Source: an uncultured Alphaproteobacteria bacterium (GTDB lineage Bacteria > Pseudomonadota > Alphaproteobacteria > HIMB59 > GCA-002718135). From it: 64,000 nucleotides of DNA. The notes under the pieces were generated by a model. It searched no databases. It was not told the origin of the DNA and worked only from the letters and a program-made list of their open reading frames with translations. A program made the translations under genes and the position numbers. Below, piece by piece: positions 30,566-39,567 of the stretch. How positions within the stretch are numbered: position 1 is the first letter of the stretch; each line of letters starts with the position of its first letter. Location: assembly GCA_902582755.1 (NCBI GenBank), contig CACHSZ010000004.1, positions 56,709 to 120,708 on the forward strand, read 5' to 3'.

Positions 30566-31356
30566 TTATGATTAAAGAAAAATAATTGTTTTCCATTTAC
30601 TCTATAGTTATTAATTAATTTTTTTGCTTCTTTTGATGTAATCCATTCAATATATTTTTTAGCTGTCTCGATATTTAAATTATTATTTATTTTATTGTTT
30701 ACTAAAATTATTCCATATTGATTAAATAATGGAGGTAAATTTTCACAAACAATTTGTAGATTTTCTTTTTTTTTAAAAGCTATCCAAGTACTACGATCAC
30801 TAAGAGTGTAAGCTTTTTTTTGATTGGCTATTAACAATGTAGATCCCATTCCCTGACCTACACTAAGATACCAATTTTCTTTAAATGGTATTTTTATATT
30901 TGATAATTCCCATAGTTCTTTTTCTTTTTTATGTGTTCCACTTTCATCACCCCTAGATATAAATAATAATTTTGATTTTTTTATTTCAATCATTTTATTT
31001 TCAATCGATGAGCAATTTCTGTTATCTTGTTTTGGTCCAATTAATACAAAATCGTTGTACATCAAATCATACCTTAGCGTGCCATACCCATTATTCATAA
31101 ATTCTAGCTCTGATTTTTTATGATGGACTAATAAAATTTCTACATTTCCATCCATTGCAACTTTAATTGCCTGGCCTGTTCCAAGAGATAGTGCTCTAAC
31201 TTTTGTATTATATTTGTTTTCAAATTCTTTATTAATATATTCTAATAAACCCGTATCGTGTGTAGAAGTTGTACTTGCTATGGTTATATATTTATTATCT
31301 GCAAGAGCACTTTTTAATAGGAATATTAAACTAAATATTACTAAAACTCTAATCAT
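30562..31356 (-). CDS. TupA-like tungstate/molybdate-binding protein
   Basis: The 264-residue product has a signal peptide (to about A19) and resembles the TupA group of periplasmic oxyanion-binding proteins: ITIASTTSTHDTGLLEYI carries the TTST oxyanion loop, followed by SLGTGQAIKVAMDGNVEILLVHH, MYNDFVLIGP and SRGDESGTHKKEKELW. TupA normally works with permease TupB and ATPase TupC, but neither is nearby on either side. The gene stands alone on the minus strand. It may use transporter parts encoded elsewhere, or act as a sensor. Confidence 0.85.
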   Translation of the reverse strand: MIRVLVIFSLIFLLKSALADNKYITIASTTSTHDTGLLEYINKEFENKYNTKVRALSLGTGQAIKVAMDGNVEILLVHHKKSELEFMNNGYGTLRYDLMYNDFVLIGPKQDNRNCSSIENKMIEIKKSKLLFISRGDESGTHKKEKELWELSNIKIPFKENWYLSVGQGMGSTLLIANQKKAYTLSDRSTWIAFKKKENLQIVCENLPPLFNQYGIILVNNKINNNLNIETAKKYIEWITSKEAKKLINNYRVNGKQLFFFNHN

Positions 31357-31415
31357 AAACTTGATACATCATATAGTACTTACTAAATATATTTATATAT
31401 TTTGAAAGGATAGTT

Positions 31416-31601
31416 ATGAAAATTATTAAAGTTTTAGAAAAAACTGAATTAGTCATAGTCGATTTAGAGGTAAATCTAGGTAATGAAAAAAGAAATGGCT
31501 TAACATTATGTGTTAAATATAATGATGAATATTATCCATTAAATACAGCACACGATGGAAGACCAATTTTAATGAATAAAGATAATGTAATTAAAAATTA
31601 A
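31416..31601 (+). CDS. Hypothetical 61-residue protein
   Basis: A small cytoplasmic protein of unknown family. It has a good ribosome site (GAAAGGA, eight bases before the ATG) and a compact alternating pattern, ELVIVDLEVNLG and GLTLCVKYNDEYYPLN, that suggests a beta-rich fold. It ends within the 3' end of the convergent membrane-protein gene (11-base overlap). The clear ribosome site and balanced composition make it likely to be a real gene. Nothing in the context indicates a function. Confidence 0.65.
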   Translation: MKIIKVLEKTELVIVDLEVNLGNEKRNGLTLCVKYNDEYYPLNTAHDGRPILMNKDNVIKN

Positions 31602-31938
31602 AATTAAGTTTTTTAATTATAAACATGAAAATAGCATAAGCTATTGCAGTGCTAATTATTGAAACGATCAGAGAAAAAACAAAGTTTTGTTTGAACTTTA
31701 GAAGAGTTGGTAAAACAATAAAAAAGACTATTGAAGGAACTGTCATAACTATTGTACTATAAGAGAGTTCTATAATTTTTTGAGAGTCTTTTGTATCCCA
31801 ATACAACCAAATAAATGCCAATAGTGAAGTTAATGGTAAAGAAACAATAATTGCTGCAGTCCAAGTATATTTTTTAGCTATTTCTGAAACTGCTACTATA
31901 ATTATTGCAGATATTAATGTTTTTAAAATGATGTACAT
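31591..31938 (-). CDS. DUF3147-like four-helix membrane protein
   Basis: The 115-residue product is almost entirely membrane-spanning, with four hydrophobic segments (about 3-22, 26-48, 60-80 and 87-110). The segment AKKYTWTAAIIVSLPLTSLLAFIWLYWDT looks like the DUF3147 family, which is uncharacterised. Its start codon shares one base with the sulfatase stop (TAATG), so it is probably the last gene of the transporter-sulfatase operon. A small inner-membrane accessory role is possible but unsupported. Confidence 0.7.
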   Translation of the reverse strand: MYIILKTLISAIIIVAVSEIAKKYTWTAAIIVSLPLTSLLAFIWLYWDTKDSQKIIELSYSTIVMTVPSIVFFIVLPTLLKFKQNFVFSLIVSIISTAIAYAIFMFIIKKLNFNF

Positions 31939-33287
31939 TAGTAACCATCCATGAATGATCCAGGCTCTAAACCTAATTGTCCAGGATTATTTATGTTGTT
32001 CGCTTTTTTAATATTAGTTTTTAAATTTTCGTGTTTATTTATGTATTGAATTAATTTGTCCCTTAGTTTTTTTGTAATTGTGTTAAATTCTTTAATTCCG
32101 ATTAAATTATTTAACTCATAAGGATCTGCATCTAAATTATATAAAAATTGTTCTATATATTGATTTGATCCTTGTTCGTTCCATGGATCTGACTCAGGAC
32201 TATTAACGCTATATTTCCATTTTTTAGTTCTCAATGATCTTCCAACTTGACTTTCACTAATTTGAATAAATATTTCATCAATCCATTTATTATTTTTTTT
32301 CATCACTAATGGCAAAATTGATTTACCATCACTTTGGAAATTTTTTACACCTGCAACATCAAGTATTGTTGCATGTATGTCTAATATGCTAATTAAATTT
32401 TTTATTCTGCCACCTTGTTCAAAAACATTTCCAATAACTGAAGAAGGAACTCTTATTGAACTTTCATGACATGATCTTTTATATTCTTCATTACGTGTTT
32501 TAAAGTTATTACCATGATCTGATGTAAAAAATAAAACACTGTCATCCATTAATTTTAAACTTAATAAACTGTCTATTAATCTACCGTATGCTTCATCAAT
32601 TCTTTTTGTCATTCCAAAATATCCAGCTAAATGTTGATGCGCAGATCCTTTTAAAGTTTGTAAATCTGGCGGGACCCAACGTCCTGCATATTTCTCTCGA
32701 TATCCAATTGGAGGAGGGTAATCGTCTGTATGATTTTGATGATGCGGTTCTATTAATGAAATAAATAAAAAAAATGGCTTCTTTCTTTTTCGATTAATAT
32801 ACCTAATTGCTGCATCAACTATCGCATCAATTCTGTATCCAGGAAGTTTTATTTTTTTGTTATCTTTATCATAGATAATAGTGTCGTAAGAGTCAGAAGT
32901 AAATTCAAGTAAATTTGATGCAAGCCAATAATTATATCCGCCTCTTTCATTTTTTTTTACAGGATCAGATGATCCTAAATGCCATTTTCCAATATAAGCT
33001 GTATCATAACCTTCTTTATTTAAATACTGAGCTAATGTTTTTTGATTTTTATTTAATGTAATATGATTTCTAAATACTCCAGTTTTAGTTGCATATTTTC
33101 CAGTTTGTAATGAAGCTCTTGCAGGACCACATACTGGCTGACATGTAAATGAATTAAATAAATGCGTTCCTTCTTGTGCGTAATGATCGAAATTTTCCAT
33201 CAAAGATAATGGATTTCCATGTAAACCGGAAGTATCCCATCTTTGTTGATCGGTAAAAAAAACAATTATGTTAGGTTTATTTTTCAA
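31938..33287 (-). CDS. Type I sulfatase
   Basis: The 449-residue product is a formylglycine-type sulfatase of the alkaline phosphatase superfamily. The maturation motif is intact: C53-G-P-A-R57 followed by ASLQTGKYATKTG. Metal-binding DQQR (D13, Q14) and FFTSDHGNN are present. There is no signal peptide, so it should act in the cytoplasm on an imported substrate. The start is TTG; no ATG lies in frame nearby, and the family N-terminus (NIIVFFTDQQRWD) supports this start. It follows the ABC permease genes after five bases, tying it to the transporter. Confidence 0.92.
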   Translation of the reverse strand: MKNKPNIIVFFTDQQRWDTSGLHGNPLSLMENFDHYAQEGTHLFNSFTCQPVCGPARASLQTGKYATKTGVFRNHITLNKNQKTLAQYLNKEGYDTAYIGKWHLGSSDPVKKNERGGYNYWLASNLLEFTSDSYDTIIYDKDNKKIKLPGYRIDAIVDAAIRYINRKRKKPFFLFISLIEPHHQNHTDDYPPPIGYREKYAGRWVPPDLQTLKGSAHQHLAGYFGMTKRIDEAYGRLIDSLLSLKLMDDSVLFFTSDHGNNFKTRNEEYKRSCHESSIRVPSSVIGNVFEQGGRIKNLISILDIHATILDVAGVKNFQSDGKSILPLVMKKNNKWIDEIFIQISESQVGRSLRTKKWKYSVNSPESDPWNEQGSNQYIEQFLYNLDADPYELNNLIGIKEFNTITKKLRDKLIQYINKHENLKTNIKKANNINNPGQLGLEPGSFMDGY

Positions 33288-33292
33288 ATTAT

Positions 33293-34117
33293 TTATTTTA
33301 CTGCACCAGCAGTTAATCCTTTTACAATATATTTTTGTGCAAAAAATGTAAGGATTAATGCAGGAACAAGTGATACTAAAGAACCTGCGGCCATTTCTCC
33401 ATATCTAACTTCATATTGCTGAGAAAAAGTTGCGATAGAAACAGGTACCGTTTGAGTTGCCTTTGCTGTTAGGTTCATTGCAACCATAAAATCATTCCAA
33501 CTAAATAAAAATACAATTACTGCGGTAGCAAATAAACCAGGGCCTAATAATGGAAGCATTACTTTTAAATAAACTTGTCTATTACTACACCCATCAATAT
33601 ATGCAGCCTCTTGTATTTCAGTTGGAACATCTCTCATAAAAGATGATATAATTAACAAACCCAGAGGTAAGTTTACAGTCACATGAGCAAGAATTAATGC
33701 AACTCTGGAATTAAATAATCCAACAGAATTAGCCATTTGAAACCATGATCCAACAAAGGTAATTGGAGGCAACATATGAAAAACTATTACCCACAGAAAA
33801 AGAACTGCTGTAATCCAATTTGAGATTTTAGTTCTGATCATTGTAAATGAAGCCATACTGCAAATAATTAAAATTATTAAAGTAGAAATTATTCCTACAA
33901 ATAATGAATTAAAAATATCCCTGAAAAAAGTTGCTTCTTTTGAAAAAAATAATTTATCAAAATTAAATAATGTTGGTTTAAATATAATTTTCATCATCAT
34001 TATATCTATTTGTGTTTTGAAAGCTATTGTTGCTATCCATAAAAATGGAGCAAGAACTAATATTGCAAAAAAAGAAAGCATAATGTAGTTAATTAATTTT
34101 TCAGTGCTAGTTCGCAT
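33293..34117 (-). CDS. ABC sugar-type transporter permease, MalG/UgpE class
   Basis: The 274-residue inner-membrane subunit has six predicted helices and the cytoplasmic EAA loop EIQEAAYIDGCSNRQVYLKVMLPLLGPG, which contacts the ATPase. The C-terminus YIVKGLTAGAVK is characteristic of the MalG/UgpE/MsmG class of carbohydrate importers. It overlaps the partner permease by 11 bases. No ATPase is encoded in the locus, so a shared MsmK/UgpC-type ATPase elsewhere is probably used. Confidence 0.93.
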   Translation of the reverse strand: MRTSTEKLINYIMLSFFAILVLAPFLWIATIAFKTQIDIMMMKIIFKPTLFNFDKLFFSKEATFFRDIFNSLFVGIISTLIILIICSMASFTMIRTKISNWITAVLFLWVIVFHMLPPITFVGSWFQMANSVGLFNSRVALILAHVTVNLPLGLLIISSFMRDVPTEIQEAAYIDGCSNRQVYLKVMLPLLGPGLFATAVIVFLFSWNDFMVAMNLTAKATQTVPVSIATFSQQYEVRYGEMAAGSLVSLVPALILTFFAQKYIVKGLTAGAVK

Positions 34118-34988
34118 ATTTATTTACTCTTCTAATTACATTTAAAACTATTATTATTAGTAGTGAAACTACGAATAGAGAAACAACAGACATTACGGAT
34201 CCTAGTCCCATATTATCTGACTCAAAAAACGTTTCATAAATTGAAAAACTAATAACTTCGGTCGATGTACCTGGTCCACCTTGAGTTAATAAGTAAATTT
34301 CATCAAATACCTTAAAAGATAATATAAACCTAAATACCATTGTTACTATAATTGTTGGTATCATTAATGGGATGGTAATGTAGACAATTTCATTCCAACC
34401 AGATGTACCATCAACTCTTGCTGCTTCATAAACATCAGTTGGCAAAGATTCTAAACCTGCAAGTAAGAGTAAAACAACAAATGGCGTCCAATGCCAGATA
34501 TCAACAATTACTATTGATGTAAAAGCTAGACTTGAACTTCCTAACCAATCTAAAGGAAATACACCAAAAAAAGAAAGTAGATAATTAAAAATTCCAAAAT
34601 CAAATCCATACATAAGTCTCCATATTGAGCCAATGACAATTGGAGGAAGGAGTATTGGTAATAAAAATAGGGATATAAAAAAACCCTTTCCACGTTTTAT
34701 TTTACTTATGCCTAATGCAATTAAAAAACCAAATAGCATTTGAAAAAAAACAGCGAATATAGATAGCTTTATAGTATTTATAAGACCTGGAAGATAAAAT
34801 TTATTATTTGGAAGCTCAATGTAGTTTTCTAAACCGATATATGTATAATTATATTTTCCATCATCCCAGCGAATATCAAAAAAAGAATTATAAAAAATAT
34901 TTACAAGTGGAACTAAAGTAAGAATTACCAAAACAGCAATGATTGGTGTTAATGATAATATTTTCCAACTTTTATCTTTTGTATTCAT
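34107..34988 (-). CDS. ABC sugar-type transporter permease, MalF/UgpA class
   Basis: The 293-residue partner permease carries six hydrophobic helices and the EAA loop VYEAARVDGTSGWNEIVYITIPLMIPT. The segment LLTQGGPGTSTEVISFSIYETFF is typical of MalF/UgpA-type subunits. It lies downstream of the binding-protein gene across 55 bases that contain an intrinsic terminator, so it should be expressed at a lower level than the binding protein. It is followed directly by the MalG-class subunit and the sulfatase. Confidence 0.93.
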   Translation of the reverse strand: MNTKDKSWKILSLTPIIAVLVILTLVPLVNIFYNSFFDIRWDDGKYNYTYIGLENYIELPNNKFYLPGLINTIKLSIFAVFFQMLFGFLIALGISKIKRGKGFFISLFLLPILLPPIVIGSIWRLMYGFDFGIFNYLLSFFGVFPLDWLGSSSLAFTSIVIVDIWHWTPFVVLLLLAGLESLPTDVYEAARVDGTSGWNEIVYITIPLMIPTIIVTMVFRFILSFKVFDEIYLLTQGGPGTSTEVISFSIYETFFESDNMGLGSVMSVVSLFVVSLLIIIVLNVIRRVNKYAN

Positions 34989-34996
34989 AATTTTTT

Positions 34997-35031
34997 AAAA
35001 AAAAATAGCACCTTCATAACTGAAGGTGCTA
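34997..35031 (-). terminator. Intrinsic terminator between binding protein and permeases
   Basis: On the minus strand a perfect 10-bp stem, TAGCACCTTC / GAAGGTGCTA, with loop AGTTAT is followed by a run of nine T. It lies 13 bases after the binding-protein stop and ends close before the permease start. Partial termination here would give excess binding protein over permeases, as in many ABC operons. Confidence 0.9.
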
Positions 35032-35043
35032 CACTAATATATA

Positions 35044-36351
35044 TTACAGATCAGGCAATTTTCCTGTCTTTTTTCCAGCTTTTGTTAAAAGTTGAAAAAG
35101 TTCCTCTGCAGCAGCATTTAACCCTTCTTCAATTGAAACTTCACCTGCAACAATTTTATTTAAGTACAGATTAGTTATTGAAGTTGATTCAACAGCCTCT
35201 ACATTAGGTGCAATAAATTGCGCTACATCTGAGTTCTGTCCTAATGCTTCTAAGAATCTAAATTCATCCTGTTTAGCCATTGGAGAATCAATTAAGTCAC
35301 ATCTTACTGGTACAGCACCATTTTCAATGTATTTAATTTGATTTTCTTTTGTGACTAACCATTTTAGAAAATCTAATGCTTCAACAGCATTTTCATCAGG
35401 TATATTTTTTGGAATATGTGCTTCCCAGTGACCAAGACTACTTGCACTTCCCATAGGTCCAGCAGGATTTAGAGCAGCTCCCATTTTTCCAATAACAGCT
35501 GATTTATTTGGATCATCCATACCACCCCATGCTGCAATAACAGCTATTGCATGAGCAGCCTTTCCAGTTCTTAAATACTGTATCATTTCACCTTGTCCAA
35601 TAGCATGTGCATTTGGATGTCCAACCGTATCCCTTACTTTAAGGTAAGCTTCCATTGCAGCTTTAACTTCAGGACTGTTGAACACAATAGAAAAATCTCC
35701 ATTAGCTGGATCTTTGTATACAGCACCACCATGACTAAACATATATGGTCCAAAATTATAAGTAACTGATGATCTTTCAGCTCTTTGAATCATACCATAC
35801 ATTTGAGGGGGATTGTGAAACACTGCTGCATTAGCAATTAAATCATCCCATGTTTTAGGTGGGGTTAAACCTTTTTCTTCGTAAAGATCTCTTCTGTAGT
35901 AAAGAACTTGAACATTTCCATTAACAGGAATACCAATAAATTCTCCATTTACAGGATCATAAGATTGAGTATCATAATTCCAATAACTAGTATTTTGATA
36001 ACTACAAATTCCTGGATCTAATTTATAATTAGGATCAATGTCATTAATATTTCTAAACTCACCACTATCAGAATAAGTAGACATAAATTCAGTAGAAGTA
36101 ATTACAATATCGTAAATTCCTTCTGGTGCTCTTATAGAATTTCTTATTTTCTCTGACATTGCAGGGTATGGGTTAACATCTAACTCAATACTAGCTCCTG
36201 TTTCTTCTTCATACATCTCTAATGTTTTTCTAAAACCATCAAACCAAGGAGATTGATTTATTAACATAGTTAATTTTGGACCGGCAAAAACCTCTCCAAC
36301 AAAAGTTATGCTAAATAGAAAAATAGAAATTGTAGAAATAATTTTCTTCAT
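35044..36351 (-). CDS. ABC extracellular solute-binding protein, family 1
   Basis: The 435-residue protein has a signal peptide (to about A23) and the layout of carbohydrate-class binding proteins: LTMLINQSPWFDGFRKTLEMYEEETGASIELDVNPYPAMSEKIRNSI at the start, then YRRDLYEEKGLTPPKTWDDLI and YMFSHGGAVYKD. It should capture the substrate in the periplasm for the two downstream permeases. The strong AGGAGG site seven bases before the ATG and the following terminator indicate high expression. The neighbouring sulfatases suggest a sulfated sugar or similar compound; this is inference. Confidence 0.92.
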   Translation of the reverse strand: MKKIISTISIFLFSITFVGEVFAGPKLTMLINQSPWFDGFRKTLEMYEEETGASIELDVNPYPAMSEKIRNSIRAPEGIYDIVITSTEFMSTYSDSGEFRNINDIDPNYKLDPGICSYQNTSYWNYDTQSYDPVNGEFIGIPVNGNVQVLYYRRDLYEEKGLTPPKTWDDLIANAAVFHNPPQMYGMIQRAERSSVTYNFGPYMFSHGGAVYKDPANGDFSIVFNSPEVKAAMEAYLKVRDTVGHPNAHAIGQGEMIQYLRTGKAAHAIAVIAAWGGMDDPNKSAVIGKMGAALNPAGPMGSASSLGHWEAHIPKNIPDENAVEALDFLKWLVTKENQIKYIENGAVPVRCDLIDSPMAKQDEFRFLEALGQNSDVAQFIAPNVEAVESTSITNLYLNKIVAGEVSIEEGLNAAAEELFQLLTKAGKKTGKLPDL

Positions 36352-36549
36352 AATTCCTCCTATTAATTATAAGAACATCTAATCATCCATTAAAAATTAT
36401 GTCAAATTCAAAAAAACAAGTAATTCTCTTATTTTCCTGCTAAAAAATAAATTACTAGATTAATTAATTAAAATAAAAATAATTTTTATTTTGATAAATA
36501 TAAAAAAATTATTTAGGTTTTATTAATTTTTATTAAAAAATAAAATTAT

Positions 36550-38073
36550 ATGAAAACTGTTTTTTTACTTTTTGATTCTCTAAATAGAAGAATGCTCAAT
36601 CCATATGGAGGAACTTTTGTGGACACTCCAAATTTTAATAGATTGGCAAAAAATTCTATAACCTTTGATAATCATTTTATCGGAAGTATGCCTTGTATGC
36701 CGGCTAGAAGAGATATGCAAAGTGGTAGATTAAGTTTTTTACATAGAAGTTGGGGTCCATTAGAACCATTTGATAATTCCTTTCCAGAATTACTTAGATT
36801 AAAAAATACCTATACCCATCTTGTTACGGACCATAATCATTATTTTGAAGATGGTGGGTCAACATATCATAACAGATATAATTCTTTCGATTTTATTAGA
36901 GGACAAGAGAGAGATCCTTGGAAAGCAATGGTAGAGCCACCGATTGAAAGATTCAAAGAAATGTATCATAAGAGTCAATCTGATTTTAGTGATAGAGAAT
37001 CAAGATTTTATTTTTATCCTATAAATAGTGAATATATTAAAGAAGAAAAAGATTTTCCTTCAGTTCAATGTTTTTCATCTGGTCTTGAATTTTTAAAAAC
37101 AAATAACTCAGCAAAGGATTGGTTTCTTCAAATTGAAACTTTTGACCCTCATGAACCATTCTTTGCTCCAGAAAGATTTAGGAAAAAATTTAAAACTAAT
37201 TATTCTGGACCACGTTTAGATTGGCCTCAATATGATAGGGTAAAAGAAACACCTGATGAAGTAGCAGAATTAAAAGCTAATTATTTTGCTTTAATTAGTT
37301 TATGTGATTTTTTATTAGGATCAGTTTTAGATTTTTTTGATGAAAATAATTTATGGGAAGATACAACTTTAATTTTAACTACAGATCATGGTTTTATGTT
37401 AGGAGAACATGATTGGTGGGCAAAAAATAGAATGCCATTATACAACGAAATATCACATATACCGCTTTTTATTTATCATCCTGATTACAAACATAATAAT
37501 GGTGAAAGAAGAAGTGTTGTGTCTCAAAATATTGATTTGATGCCAACATTTTTAGAAAATCATAATGTTAATATTCCAAAGGAAGTACAAGGTAAATCAC
37601 TTTTGAATTTTTTAGATAAAGAAAAATCAACTAATCACTCAGCTTTATTTGGTTATTGGGGAGGTGGAGTTAATATTACAGATGGTAAATACACTTACTT
37701 TAAATATCCTGAAAATATGAGTAGGAAAGATCCATTTCAATATACTCTGATGCCTACACATTTAAGGCAATTTTTTACTCTTGAAGAATTAAAAACTGCC
37801 CAAATGGAAAAACCTTTTAGTTTCACAAAAGGTGTACCAGTTATGAAGATTAAAAATGATGATAAAGGACCGTCAATTGGGAATAGTAATGGGGGAGACA
37901 ATATGGGATTTGTTGATACAGAGTCAGCTTTATACGATATAATAAATGATCCTGGTCAATTAAATAAATTAGATGATGAAACTATTATCTCTAATATGAA
38001 TGATTTAATTTATGATAAAATGATTGAAAATGATGCCCCTAGAGAGGTAGTTAATCGTTTTTTCAAAAAATAA
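36550..38073 (+). CDS. Type I sulfatase
   Basis: A second formylglycine-type sulfatase, 507 residues, distinct from the one at 31938. The maturation motif is C49-M-P-A-R53 followed by RDMQSGR. D9 in FLLFDSLNRRM and the later TTDHGFMLGEHDWWAKN supply metal-site residues. It has no signal peptide, so it should work in the cytoplasm. It is transcribed away from the ABC transporter, across a 198-base A+T-rich spacer in which I see no feature. A DUF3604/PHP-like gene follows after nine bases. Confidence 0.92.
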   Translation: MKTVFLLFDSLNRRMLNPYGGTFVDTPNFNRLAKNSITFDNHFIGSMPCMPARRDMQSGRLSFLHRSWGPLEPFDNSFPELLRLKNTYTHLVTDHNHYFEDGGSTYHNRYNSFDFIRGQERDPWKAMVEPPIERFKEMYHKSQSDFSDRESRFYFYPINSEYIKEEKDFPSVQCFSSGLEFLKTNNSAKDWFLQIETFDPHEPFFAPERFRKKFKTNYSGPRLDWPQYDRVKETPDEVAELKANYFALISLCDFLLGSVLDFFDENNLWEDTTLILTTDHGFMLGEHDWWAKNRMPLYNEISHIPLFIYHPDYKHNNGERRSVVSQNIDLMPTFLENHNVNIPKEVQGKSLLNFLDKEKSTNHSALFGYWGGGVNITDGKYTYFKYPENMSRKDPFQYTLMPTHLRQFFTLEELKTAQMEKPFSFTKGVPVMKIKNDDKGPSIGNSNGGDNMGFVDTESALYDIINDPGQLNKLDDETIISNMNDLIYDKMIENDAPREVVNRFFKK

Positions 38074-38082
38074 AATAAATTA

Positions 38083-39567
38083 GTGAAAAACAATAAAGTT
38101 TTTTGGGGTGATTTGCATTCACATTGTAATATTAGTTATGGTGATGGAAAATTATCGCATGCAGTTCATAGAGCATCTAAGCAATTAGATTTTTGCACAA
38201 TAACAGGTCATGCATTTTGGCCAGATATATCTGAAATTGATCATTTAAAATCTATTAAAAATTATCACTTAAAAGGATTTCAAAAATTAAAAAAAAAATG
38301 GAACAAAATTTTAATTGATTTAAAAAAACTAGAAAAAAAGTACAAAATAAATATTTTTCCAAGTTATGAGTGGCATAGTTTAAAATATGGTGATCATAAT
38401 ATAATAAGCAAAAGTTTTAATTTAAAATTAATATCAGCTGAAAATATAGAAATTTTAAAGAAAAGTATTTCAAAAGATAACTTTGTTATTCCGCATCATA
38501 TTGGTTATGGAAAAAATAAAAGAGGTATAAATTGGGAATATTTTAATGAAAACAAATCACCATTCGTTGAAATATTTTCGATGCATGGCCTGTCTTTAGA
38601 AGAAGTAAATTCGTTTAAAATGTTACATGATATGGGTACATTATCTGGTGATGGGACTGCTACTTACGGATGGTCAAAAGGTTATAAGTTTGGAATAATT
38701 GGCAGCACTGATCATCATGCAGGTTATCCAGGTTCTTATGGGTCAGGATTAATAGGCGTTATTGCAAAAAATAAAAAAAAATCAACTTTGTGGTCATCAT
38801 TAAAAAATAAAAATGTTTACGCTGTATCAGGGGATAAAATAGAATTATTTTTTACTATTAATAATAAGATTATGGGAAGTGAAATAAAAAAAAGAAAAGT
38901 TAATGATATTTCTATTTATGCAAAATCATTAAATGAAATTTCACATGGTATTTTATACAAAAATGATAAAAAGTTTGATTTATTTACTCCTGATAATAAA
39001 AAAATTAACAATACAGGTAGTTTAAATTTTGAATGGGGTTGGGGAAATAAAAATAATGTATTTAATTGGGATATTGAAATTAAATTCATTAAAACAACTA
39101 TCTTAGAATATCAAACTTGCTTTAAAGGTATTCCAAAACTTTCACCAAATGATTCAAAAATTTTAAAAATTAACAATTTTGCCTTACCAAATAATTTAAT
39201 AAAAAATAAGAATAAATTAATTATAAAATCTAAAACTATTGGAAATTTAACTTTAAAAGATGATAATACACAGGGTATTAAATTAAGAATAAAGTTTCAA
39301 AAAAAATCATATATTAACTTAAAAATAAATAAAAAATCATACAAAATATTTTTAGAAGATATAATTAATGATGGCAGTAAAACAATATTTATTGATAAAT
39401 GGTTAAGTCAATTATTTAAAGTTGGCCCTTTTAGCTATGATCATTTAAATTTTTTAAAATATACAAAACATAAAATAAAAATGAAAAATAATGACAGATA
39501 CAGAGTTGAAATAATTCAGAAAAATAATCATAGAGCCTGGTCATCACCTATATGGATAAAAAATTAA
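38083..39567 (+). CDS. DUF3604/PHP-like metal-dependent hydrolase
   Basis: The 494-residue product starts at a GTG. Its N-terminus, VFWGDLHSHCNISYGDG (D10, H12, H14), is the metal-binding opening of PHP-type amidohydrolase barrels, and further His residues occur in TGHAFW, PSYEWHS, VIPHHIGYG and GSTDHHAGYPGSYGSG. This pattern matches the DUF3604 family, which often lies beside sulfatases. The C-terminal 200 residues are beta-rich and lysine-rich. No signal peptide is visible. Activity is unknown; phosphodiester or related ester hydrolysis is plausible from the fold only. Confidence 0.78.
   Translation: MKNNKVFWGDLHSHCNISYGDGKLSHAVHRASKQLDFCTITGHAFWPDISEIDHLKSIKNYHLKGFQKLKKKWNKILIDLKKLEKKYKINIFPSYEWHSLKYGDHNIISKSFNLKLISAENIEILKKSISKDNFVIPHHIGYGKNKRGINWEYFNENKSPFVEIFSMHGLSLEEVNSFKMLHDMGTLSGDGTATYGWSKGYKFGIIGSTDHHAGYPGSYGSGLIGVIAKNKKKSTLWSSLKNKNVYAVSGDKIELFFTINNKIMGSEIKKRKVNDISIYAKSLNEISHGILYKNDKKFDLFTPDNKKINNTGSLNFEWGWGNKNNVFNWDIEIKFIKTTILEYQTCFKGIPKLSPNDSKILKINNFALPNNLIKNKNKLIIKSKTIGNLTLKDDNTQGIKLRIKFQKKSYINLKINKKSYKIFLEDIINDGSKTIFIDKWLSQLFKVGPFSYDHLNFLKYTKHKIKMKNNDRYRVEIIQKNNHRAWSSPIWIKN

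Noticed and set aside
36352-36549. Structured leader or gene between the divergent sulfatase and binding-protein genes
   Set aside because: The 198 bases are very A+T-rich; apart from the binding-protein ribosome site I see no stable hairpin or reading frame.
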